Positions 1-6,317 of a stretch of 22,328 nt of DNA are shown here, piece by piece (the first letter of the stretch is position 1; each line of letters starts with the position of its first letter). The DNA lies in the NCBI GenBank assembly GCA_937916465.1, contig CALFTK010000027.1, forward strand, positions 1 to 22,328, read 5' to 3'. The stretch is from an uncultured Bacteroidales bacterium. Its GTDB lineage: Bacteria > Bacteroidota > Bacteroidia > Bacteroidales > Bacteroidaceae. Under the pieces are notes generated by a model. It did not search any database. It was not told the DNA's origin and was given only the letters and a program-made list of their open reading frames with translations. Both the position numbers and the translations under genes were made by a program.

Positions 1-1
1 A

Positions 2-1510
2 AAGGCTGTGGATTGTGTCTTGGGTTGTCAGATAAAGAGAGATGGCAAACCAACAGTTTGGTGTCAGCAGCACCATTATGAAACTTTAGAGCCGGTGGGT
101 GCGCGTATCTATGAATTTCCATCATTTACCGGATGTGGTGAAATACCAAAAGTGTTGGAATTGCTTATGGAAATTGAAAATCCATCTGATGAATTGAAAA
201 TAGCAATAGAAGGTGCAGTGGAGTGGTTACGTAACCACGCTATTTATGGATATAGGCATGAAACGTATATAAATGAGTGGGGCATGTCGGATCGTAGATT
301 AGTGCCGGACAAGAATGCTAAACCTTTATGGGCCCGTTATTATGATCTGGAAACAGAAAGACCATATTTTGCCGATCGTGATGGTAAAAGATATGATAAC
401 TATGAAGATATTAGTCATGAACGTCGTAATGGTTATTCGTGGATTAATAATAATACACAGAAAGTGCTTGATAAGTATCCTAAATGGTACACAAAACATC
501 ATCCCGGAAACTATCAGACCGGTGATTATGGCTATTTGTATTGTCATATGAGCGGTAACGGTGAATGGACTGCGTATGCGCTAAGTCGCGATGGGATACA
601 TTTTCACGATTTGATAGACGGTAATCCTGTTATGGATGTAAAAGAGCATGCACGAATAGAAGGAGGTCAACGTGATGCTTATATCTGTCGCAGGCATGAT
701 GGAAAGGGCTATCTTATGGTGACAACAGATATGCGTGTAAGTAGTTTTAGAGAATTGGGAAAAGCTTCTGAATGGGAAAATTATGGTATTGACCTACTTG
801 TTAGTGATGATATGATTCATTGGGAATCTGTTACTTTTGATTTCCGTAAGGGGAGTTCGATATTTTCCAACCCTGATTCTAAGGATGTGTATGAAGATTG
901 GAGCACAATAAACCGTGTGTGGGCTCCGCAGATAATCTGGGATGAAAACTATGTTTGGGCTGATGGAAAAAAGGGAGGTTATATGATATATTTCTCTATG
1001 TTGAATCGTGCAGAGGAAAAGTATGATAGAATGTACTATTCCTACGCTGACGAAACATTTACACAATTAACTAAGCCACAGCTGTTGTTCGATTGGGGTT
1101 ATGCAACAATTGATGCAGATATAAATTATGTTCCGGCCGACAACTCTTTTCATATGATGATAAAGAAAGAGGGTGGCACTCCGGGAATATTTACAACAAA
1201 ATCAGAAACATTGTTAGGCCCTTGGCCGGAGCCGGTAGCAGACGACTATGTGGATTTTGAAGGAAATAAGAAGTGTGAAGGTGCATCTGCTTTTCAGTTA
1301 ATAGGTGATAGTACTTGGTGTGTTGCGTATATAGAATATAGTAGTTGGCCACGTAACTACCGTATATGTAAAGCGGATCAATATATACGGAATTTTCATT
1401 CGCCTCAAAATATACAGGGGGTTAGTGCTCCACAACACGGTTCGTTTATGCGATTGACCAAAGAGGAGTACGAACGCTTGCAAACCTGGAGTGACTCGCT
1501 GAAAAAATAA
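2..1510 (+). CDS. Pectate lyase (PL10)-GH43 fusion, 5' partial
   Basis: This is the 3' part of a secreted-type pectin-degrading enzyme. The frame is open to the left edge, so the true start lies outside; the GTG at 8 is only an internal valine. Counting from that codon, residues 1-165 match the C-terminal part of polysaccharide lyase family 10: TVWCQQH (16-22), ARIYEFPS (32-39), PLWARYYDLET (106-116) and HERRNGYSW (137-145). Residues 172-500 look like a five-bladed GH43 glycosidase: QRDAYI (221-226), VWAPQIIWD (304-312), TIDADI (367-372) and CEGASAF (423-429). Asp and Glu in the last two motifs are candidates for the pKa-modulating and acid residues. PL10 enzymes cleave polygalacturonate by beta-elimination; GH43 members mostly remove arabinose, xylose or galactose side groups. 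Inference: one protein trims and cuts decorated pectin. The exact GH43 substrate cannot be read from sequence. Confidence 0.85.
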   Translation, partial: KAVDCVLGCQIKRDGKPTVWCQQHHYETLEPVGARIYEFPSFTGCGEIPKVLELLMEIENPSDELKIAIEGAVEWLRNHAIYGYRHETYINEWGMSDRRLVPDKNAKPLWARYYDLETERPYFADRDGKRYDNYEDISHERRNGYSWINNNTQKVLDKYPKWYTKHHPGNYQTGDYGYLYCHMSGNGEWTAYALSRDGIHFHDLIDGNPVMDVKEHARIEGGQRDAYICRRHDGKGYLMVTTDMRVSSFRELGKASEWENYGIDLLVSDDMIHWESVTFDFRKGSSIFSNPDSKDVYEDWSTINRVWAPQIIWDENYVWADGKKGGYMIYFSMLNRAEEKYDRMYYSYADETFTQLTKPQLLFDWGYATIDADINYVPADNSFHMMIKKEGGTPGIFTTKSETLLGPWPEPVADDYVDFEGNKKCEGASAFQLIGDSTWCVAYIEYSSWPRNYRICKADQYIRNFHSPQNIQGVSAPQHGSFMRLTKEEYERLQTWSDSLKK

Positions 1511-1522
1511 TCAATGGAACGG

Positions 1523-1567
1523 ATATTGTCAAAATGTCAGTTAATATACTGGCTTATACGACAATAT
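1523..1567. repeat. Nested inverted repeat between PL10-GH43 gene and clpB
   Basis: ATATTGTC (1523-1530) is the exact inverse complement of 1560-1567, and inside it GTCAGT (1536-1541) can pair with ACTGGC (1548-1553) with one G-U pair. It could be a weak terminator for the lyase gene or a regulatory dyad for clpB. No U-tract follows directly, so the role is uncertain. No convincing Bacteroidetes -7 box was found in the rest of the 126-nt gap. Confidence 0.35.
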
Positions 1568-1636
1568 GGCATAAATTTTATATTGGTTTTTCTTTTGAAG
1601 TTATAGGGATGAGGATAATTTTTAAAGTGAGAAGCT

Positions 1637-3781
1637 ATGAACAACAAAAATGAAAACAGAGAATTTCTTGACAGATTTGCAATAAATCTGAATGAAAGAG
1701 CTAAACAGGCCAAACTGGATCCTGTTATAGGCCGCGATGACGAGATTAGACGAGTTTTACAGATATTAAGTAGAAGAACTAAAAATAATCCTATTCTGAT
1801 AGGTGAACCAGGAACTGGTAAAACTGCTATAGTGGAGGGTCTGGCACAGCGTATTCAGCGTGGTGATGTTCCGGAAAATCTAAAGCGTAAAAGTCTCTAT
1901 TCGTTAGATATGGGTGCGCTTGTTGCAGGTGCTAAGTATAAAGGTGAATTTGAAGAGCGTCTAAAGGGGGTAATTAATGAGGTGATACAGTCAAATGGAG
2001 ATTATATACTCTTTATTGACGAAATTCATACACTGGTAGGCGCAGGTGCCGGAGACGGTGCAATGGACGCCGCTAATATTCTTAAACCGGCATTAGCGCG
2101 TGGTGAACTGCGTGCCATAGGTGCAACTACGCTAAATGAGTATCAGAAATATTTTGAAAGAGATAAGGCATTGGAACGTCGTTTCCAGATGGTGATGGTT
2201 GACGAACCGGATGAAATGAGTTCTATCTCTATATTAAGAGGTATAAAGGAACGTTATGAAAGCCATCATAAGGTTCGTATTATGGACGAAGCTATAATTG
2301 CTGCAGTGGAATTGTCTTCAAGATATATTACAGAGAGGTTTCTGCCTGATAAAGCTATTGATTTAATGGATGAAGCAGCAGCAAAACTTCGTATGGAGCG
2401 TGATTCGGTGCCTGAAGAACTTGATGAAACCACACGTCGTTTACGTCAGTTGGAGATAGAGCGTGCAGCAATCAAGCGCGAAAAAGATGATGTTAAGTTG
2501 AAAGAACTCAATTCGCAGATAGACCAGCTGCACAAGCAGGAAACAGAACTACGTGAAAAATGGGAGTCTGAAAAGAGTCTGTTGGCCTCTATGCAGCAAG
2601 ATAAGCAGTATATAGAACAACTGAAGGTCGAAGCCGATAATGCAGAACGTGAAGGCGATTATGGTAAAGTAGCTGAAATCCGCTATGGAAAGATTAAGCA
2701 ACTGGAAGAAAAAATTGCAGCAACTCACGAAGAACTAATGCGTCATAGAGATGGAGTAGCTCTTATTAAAGAGGAGGTTACAGCCGATGATATAGCAGAA
2801 GTGGTTTCTAAATGGACCGGTATTCCTGTTGGTAAAATGCTACAAAGTGAAAGAGAAAAATTGCTTCATTTAGAGGAGGAGTTACACAAACGTGTAATTG
2901 GTCAGCAGGAGGCTATTGCAGCTGTGGCAAATGCTGTTCGCCGTAGTCGTGCAGGATTGCAAGACCCAAAACGTCCTATTGGTTCTTTCATATTTATGGG
3001 AACAACCGGTGTAGGTAAAACAGAACTGGCAAAAGCGTTGGCAGATTATCTATTTAACGATGAAAAGTTGATGACGCGTATCGATATGAGTGAATATCAG
3101 GAGAAGTTCTCTGTTACCAGACTTATAGGTGCACCTCCGGGATATATAGGGTATGATGAAGGTGGACAACTGACAGAAGCGGTTAGGCGTAAACCATATT
3201 CTGTAGTGTTGTTTGACGAAATTGAAAAGGCTCATCCTGATGTATTTAATGTGTTGCTGCAAGTGCTTGATGATGGCCGTCTGACCGATAATAAAGGACG
3301 TGTAGTGAACTTTAAGAATACCATAATCATAATGACCAGTAATTTGGGTAGCGATTATATTCAAGAGAAATCTAAAGAGCTGACTCCGGCAAATTCTGAC
3401 GAATGGACCAAAACCGTTCGCACGGAATTAACCAGAATGCTTAAACAGGTTATCCGTCCTGAGTTTATAAACAGAATAGACGAAACAGTTGTCTTCTTAC
3501 CATTACGCGAAAATGAGATAGAACAGATTGTTCGTTTGCAGATAAATGGTGTAGTTGCTATGCTCGCAAACAATGGAATTGTTCTTCAGGTAGATGATAG
3601 CGCGGTTAAATACATTGCCAGAGTAGGTTATGATCCGGAATTCGGAGCCCGACCGGTGAAACGTGCCATTCAATCACTTTTGTTGAATGAACTTTCAACT
3701 AAGCTGCTTTCCGACAGTATTGACCGTAACAAACCAATTGTAATTTCTGCTAAAGACGATTCAATCTGTTTTAGCAACTAA
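1637..3781 (+). CDS. clpB: ClpB-type AAA+ disaggregase lacking the N domain
   Basis: This is a 714-residue Hsp100 ATPase that in the ClpB family pulls polypeptides out of cytosolic aggregates together with DnaK. First AAA+ module: VIGRDDEI (30-37), Walker A GEPGTGKT (56-63), Walker B LFIDEI (125-130), and an ERRF arginine-finger segment (180-183). A charged coiled-coil middle domain of ClpB length runs from about 255 to 375. Second module: Walker A GTTGVGKT (455-462), Walker B VVLFDE (523-528) and sensor-2 GARPVKR (670-676). I see no ClpP-binding IGF/L loop of the ClpA/ClpC/ClpX kind. Family members usually have about 860 residues, with a 140-150 residue substrate-binding N domain; here the protein starts almost at the first AAA+ module, and the 126 nt upstream cannot encode the missing part. 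ATG at 1637 is the only sensible start. It resembles the naturally short ClpB isoform, but here shortness is built into the gene. Confidence 0.9.
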   Translation: MNNKNENREFLDRFAINLNERAKQAKLDPVIGRDDEIRRVLQILSRRTKNNPILIGEPGTGKTAIVEGLAQRIQRGDVPENLKRKSLYSLDMGALVAGAKYKGEFEERLKGVINEVIQSNGDYILFIDEIHTLVGAGAGDGAMDAANILKPALARGELRAIGATTLNEYQKYFERDKALERRFQMVMVDEPDEMSSISILRGIKERYESHHKVRIMDEAIIAAVELSSRYITERFLPDKAIDLMDEAAAKLRMERDSVPEELDETTRRLRQLEIERAAIKREKDDVKLKELNSQIDQLHKQETELREKWESEKSLLASMQQDKQYIEQLKVEADNAEREGDYGKVAEIRYGKIKQLEEKIAATHEELMRHRDGVALIKEEVTADDIAEVVSKWTGIPVGKMLQSEREKLLHLEEELHKRVIGQQEAIAAVANAVRRSRAGLQDPKRPIGSFIFMGTTGVGKTELAKALADYLFNDEKLMTRIDMSEYQEKFSVTRLIGAPPGYIGYDEGGQLTEAVRRKPYSVVLFDEIEKAHPDVFNVLLQVLDDGRLTDNKGRVVNFKNTIIIMTSNLGSDYIQEKSKELTPANSDEWTKTVRTELTRMLKQVIRPEFINRIDETVVFLPLRENEIEQIVRLQINGVVAMLANNGIVLQVDDSAVKYIARVGYDPEFGARPVKRAIQSLLLNELSTKLLSDSIDRNKPIVISAKDDSICFSN

Positions 3782-3809
3782 TAGTGCTTTGCTATTGATT
3801 CTTTTTTTT
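3780..3809 (+). terminator. Weak terminator after clpB
   Basis: A short stem AATAG (3780-3784) / CTATT (3792-3796) with a 7-nt loop overlaps the clpB stop codon and is followed by GATTC and eight T residues. The stem is only 5 bp, so termination may be partial. Confidence 0.4.
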
Positions 3810-3818
3810 GAAGAAAGA

Positions 3819-3850
3819 TTTGGCTCTTTAAAAGTCGTATATTACATTTG
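3819..3850 (+). promoter_or_regulatory. Bacteroidetes promoter (TTTG-N20-TACATTTG)
   Basis: TTTG at 3819-3822 and TACATTTG at 3843-3850 are separated by exactly 20 nt, a full match to the Bacteroidetes sigma-70 (sigma-ABfr) consensus. Transcription should start near 3856. The promoter lies about 190 nt upstream of perR, which has its own promoter, so it probably makes a separate RNA or a long structured leader. Confidence 0.7.
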
Positions 3851-3855
3851 CAGTG

Positions 3856-3910
3856 ACAGTTTCCGCCGCGCTTCCCGTAGAACAGCGAACCAGGGCGGAA
3901 CTTTTGCTTG
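3856..3910 (+). ncRNA. Candidate small structured RNA or leader
   Basis: Just after the predicted start site, TTCCGCC (3861-3867) pairs perfectly with GGCGGAA (3894-3900), and inside it CGCT (3869-3872) pairs with AGCG (3884-3887). This GC-rich patch stands out in a very AT-rich gap and is followed by CTTTTGCTT, a poor U-tract. No open reading frame of useful length begins here. It lacks the conserved GGAAG/AGCAGC core of SRP RNA and is too short for 6S RNA or RNase P RNA. The 3' end is a guess; the transcript might continue into perR. Confidence 0.35.
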
Positions 3911-3989
3911 ATACTAGTACCTTATATAATATGTTATGGTGGGAGTTTTTAGTTAGTGAATAAAAAAGTGAAAATTTTTTGCGAAAAAG

Positions 3990-4020
3990 TTTGCAGGTTA
4001 AAAAAATGGTTATATCTTTG
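3990..4020 (+). promoter_or_regulatory. perR promoter (TTTG-N19-TATCTTTG)
   Basis: TTTG at 3990-3993 and TATCTTTG at 4013-4020 have a 19-nt spacer, a full consensus match. The predicted start site is near 4027. This decides the start of perR: the reading frame is open upstream to 3956, but those codons lie before and within the promoter, so translation must begin at 4040 or 4052. Confidence 0.75.
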
Positions 4021-4039
4021 CAATGGAAACAAAATTGAA

Positions 4040-4456
4040 ATGATTACAAAAATGAATGTAAGACAGACTTTAGAAGATGCAGGTGTAAGACCAAGTGTTC
4101 AGCGACTGGCTGTTATGGATTATTTGGTAACTCATAAAACTCATCCAACTGTAGATGAAATTTATAGTGCACTTGCTCCATCTATACCAACGCTCTCTAA
4201 AACTACTGTTTACAATACATTGAAATTGTTCGTTGAAAATGGAGTTACACAGATGCTCACTATAGATGAGCAGAATAGCAGGTATGATGCCGATGTTTCT
4301 CCTCACGCTCATTTCTTGTGTTCCAAATGTGGAAAAGTGTATGATTTACAGTTTGTTGACTTTGCTAACACTCTGCCGGAAGAGATTGATGGTCATACCA
4401 TAAAAGAGGTTTACCAATTCTTTAAGGGAATTTGTAGTTGTTGCGCAGAAAAATGA
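4040..4456 (+). CDS. perR: Fur-family peroxide regulator, PerR type
   Basis: This is a metal-dependent repressor of about 138 residues (134 if ATG 4052 is used). It has an N-terminal winged helix with the recognition segment LSKTTVYNTLKLF and a C-terminal dimer domain. Likely regulatory-metal ligands, numbered from 4040, are H35, D83 or D85, H89, H91 and D102. The structural zinc site is C94-x2-C97 with cysteines among C132, C134 and C135. D102 sits 11 residues after H91, where PerR proteins have Asp and Fur proteins usually have Glu; this residue is tied to peroxide sensing by metal-catalysed His oxidation. The rubrerythrin gene 36 nt downstream also points to PerR rather than an iron or zinc regulator. 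A frame open back to 3956 is rejected because it would start upstream of the promoter. Inference: it senses H2O2 and represses rbr and peroxide-defence genes. Confidence 0.85.
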   Translation: MITKMNVRQTLEDAGVRPSVQRLAVMDYLVTHKTHPTVDEIYSALAPSIPTLSKTTVYNTLKLFVENGVTQMLTIDEQNSRYDADVSPHAHFLCSKCGKVYDLQFVDFANTLPEEIDGHTIKEVYQFFKGICSCCAEK

Positions 4457-4492
4457 TTTTAGAATATTATTAACCATTTAAATTATACAATT

Positions 4493-5047
4493 ATGAAGAA
4501 AAAGTTTATATGCACAGTTTGCGGTTATGTACACGAAGGTGAAACAGCTCCTGAAAAGTGTCCACTATGTAAGGCTCCACAGGCTAAGTTTAAAGAACTT
4601 CCACAGGAAAATGCTGCCTTACAGTTTGCTTGTGAACATGAACTTGGTGTAGCTAAAGGCTGTGATGCAGAGATGATAAAAGACCTGACAATGCATTTTA
4701 ACGGTGAATGTACCGAAGTTGGAATGTATTTGGCAATGAGCCGTCAGGCTGACAGAGATGGCTATCCTGAAATAGCAGAGGCTTTCAAACGTTACGCTTG
4801 GGAAGAGGCTGAACATGCAGCAAAATTTGCAGAACTACTTGGCGAAGTAGTTTGGGATACAAAAACCAATCTTGAAAAGAGAATGAATGCTGAATCGGGT
4901 GCTTGCGAAGATAAATTGCGCATTGCTTTGAATGCAAAAGCACAGAACTTGGATGCAATTCATGATACAGTTCACGAAATGGCTAAAGATGAAGCTCGTC
5001 ACGGTAAAGGTTTTGAAGCTCTCTATAACCGTTATTTCAAAAAGTAA
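4493..5047 (+). CDS. rbr: Reverse rubrerythrin (rubredoxin domain first)
   Basis: This is a 184-residue cytosolic non-haem iron peroxidase that reduces H2O2 to water. The rubredoxin domain is at the N terminus, with one Fe held by C7-x2-C10 and C23-x2-C26. It is followed by a ferritin-like four-helix domain with diiron ligands at E72, within WEEAEH (103-108) and at DEARH (166-170). Classical rubrerythrin has the opposite order, so this is the 'reverse' type, found mainly in anaerobes, where electrons come from NADH through a reductase or rubredoxin. It lies 36 nt after perR and ends in a strong terminator, so the two genes are probably co-transcribed. The gap contains an imperfect AT-rich dyad (4459-4472, half-sites TTAGAAT and ATTATTA) that could be a PerR site, though it matches the Bacillus Per box poorly. 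Confidence 0.93.
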   Translation: MKKKFICTVCGYVHEGETAPEKCPLCKAPQAKFKELPQENAALQFACEHELGVAKGCDAEMIKDLTMHFNGECTEVGMYLAMSRQADRDGYPEIAEAFKRYAWEEAEHAAKFAELLGEVVWDTKTNLEKRMNAESGACEDKLRIALNAKAQNLDAIHDTVHEMAKDEARHGKGFEALYNRYFKK

Positions 5048-5065
5048 TTTGTTGTTATTTGATAG

Positions 5066-5094
5066 AAGAGGTCTGCACAAAATGCAGACCTCTT
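5066..5094. terminator. Bidirectional intrinsic terminator
   Basis: A perfect 12-bp stem (AAGAGGTCTGCA, 5066-5077, with TGCAGACCTCTT, 5083-5094) has a CAAAA loop. T-rich sequence follows on the plus strand, and an AT-rich tract follows on the minus strand. It separates the convergent rbr and methyltransferase genes and can serve both. Confidence 0.88.
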
Positions 5095-5097
5095 TGT

Positions 5098-6315
5098 TTA
5101 GTATGCTTTGGTGCAGACAATCAACATGTGTATATCGGAACAAGTGGTTCCAAAAATGTATATGTTGCCACCATCTCTAACTTTGAACTTTTTGCGTAGT
5201 TCATCTGCGCCTATAGGGAAGTTTCGAACCGCAATGTTTGCTTGCGGATATTTTGAAAAGAGTTCTCTTGCAGTGCGTTTATTAAAAGGATGTGACTCTT
5301 TAATAATAAATTGTCTGCCTGGAAAATTGTTGCAGGCAAAGTCTGAAATATACAAATGGGATATGGGAGAAACGGGCTTGCAACTGTACTTTATGGCTAT
5401 AGTCTTGTATAAGCCGCTCTTCATTTGTGCAGCAAAAGGTTCGTACAAATAATTGTCTGCACAAATATCATTTATATCTGCGTATTGAACATCTGTAATA
5501 TTTTCATCTTGCAAGGTGGCAGAGAGAAGTTCTGAATAGTTTCCATTGCTGTTTATATTTATTGATTCTATTAAAGAATTGCCGTTGAAAAGGGCATTTA
5601 TCAGCAATAGCATCTCCTTACATTCACCATCCAAAGATATTATCAGAATATGGCTTATATGTTCTATCTCTCTTATTGCAGTAGATATGTCTAACATAGG
5701 AGATAACTTAATGGCAACAATGTCTGCCATTGAAGTAAGCTTGTGTTGCAGTTTGGTAACATCAGGCATACATTCCGATATGGAGACAAGTTTTTTTCCT
5801 GTTGCAGAACGTCTGGCCGGATCTAAATAAACCAAATCAAAATGTTGATGACAATTATTATCAATATACTCTTCTGCGGTTAAGTTGCTTATTTCTATAT
5901 CACTGCGACCTAACAGATTAAAATTGTGTCTGGCAGTTTCGCAAAGGATATTGTCCATTTCGTTATAGAGAGTTGGCTCTTCTTTACTTGACAGATAATA
6001 GCAATCTATGCCCATTCCACCGGTAAAATCGGCCATACTCCAATGTTCTTTTCCAAGGATATTACTTATGTACTTTTTCTTGTAGCGTGCTATCAGTTCG
6101 TTGGTACACTGTTCAAGTGAAAGATGTTTGGGGTATATTATGCCTTTGGCAGATGCCCATTCCGGTATTTTGCTGATGGCATATTGATGTCCTGATATCT
6201 GCGCCAATGCAAATGGTAAATCCACATCCTGCGGACACTTTTTTAGTGCCAGCGTCCGTACATCGTCATTAAGATGCCTCTCTATAAATTCTTTAGTGGG
6301 CCTGTTTATATCCAT
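5098..6315 (-). CDS. PG_1098-type class I SAM methyltransferase with THUMP-like domain
   Basis: This is a protein of about 405 residues with an N-terminal helical region, a Rossmann-type SAM-binding core and a C-terminal half like the ferredoxin-like/THUMP-like module of the PG_1098 family common in Bacteroidetes. Visible motifs, from the Met at 6315, are ADFTGGMGID (95-104) for SAM binding and YLDPARRS (163-170), the catalytic DPxR-type loop of this family. The target is not established; RNA is likely from the THUMP-like domain. The frame stays open to an ATG at 6351, which would overlap addB by 34 nt. ATG 6315 is preferred because it begins 2 nt after the addB stop. The gene is the last of the addA-addB run and stops at the 5066-5094 terminator. 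Confidence 0.8.
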   Translation of the reverse strand: MDINRPTKEFIERHLNDDVRTLALKKCPQDVDLPFALAQISGHQYAISKIPEWASAKGIIYPKHLSLEQCTNELIARYKKKYISNILGKEHWSMADFTGGMGIDCYYLSSKEEPTLYNEMDNILCETARHNFNLLGRSDIEISNLTAEEYIDNNCHQHFDLVYLDPARRSATGKKLVSISECMPDVTKLQHKLTSMADIVAIKLSPMLDISTAIREIEHISHILIISLDGECKEMLLLINALFNGNSLIESININSNGNYSELLSATLQDENITDVQYADINDICADNYLYEPFAAQMKSGLYKTIAIKYSCKPVSPISHLYISDFACNNFPGRQFIIKESHPFNKRTARELFSKYPQANIAVRNFPIGADELRKKFKVRDGGNIYIFGTTCSDIHMLIVCTKAY

Positions 6316-6317
6316 AA

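Noticed and set aside
1637..3781. ClpC or ClpA (ClpP-partner) identity for the AAA+ protein
   Set aside because: The long ClpB-type middle domain is present and no ClpP-binding IGF/L loop is seen in the second ATPase module.
3856..3910. SRP (4.5S) RNA, 6S RNA or RNase P RNA
   Set aside because: The GAACC..AGGGCGGAA stretch is faintly like an SRP tip, but the conserved GGAAG/AGCAGC core is missing and the region is too short for 6S or RNase P RNA.
3956..4039. Longer N terminus of the Fur-family protein starting at 3956
   Set aside because: This stretch contains the TTTG and TATCTTTG promoter boxes, so it lies upstream of the transcript start; the family fold begins after 4052.
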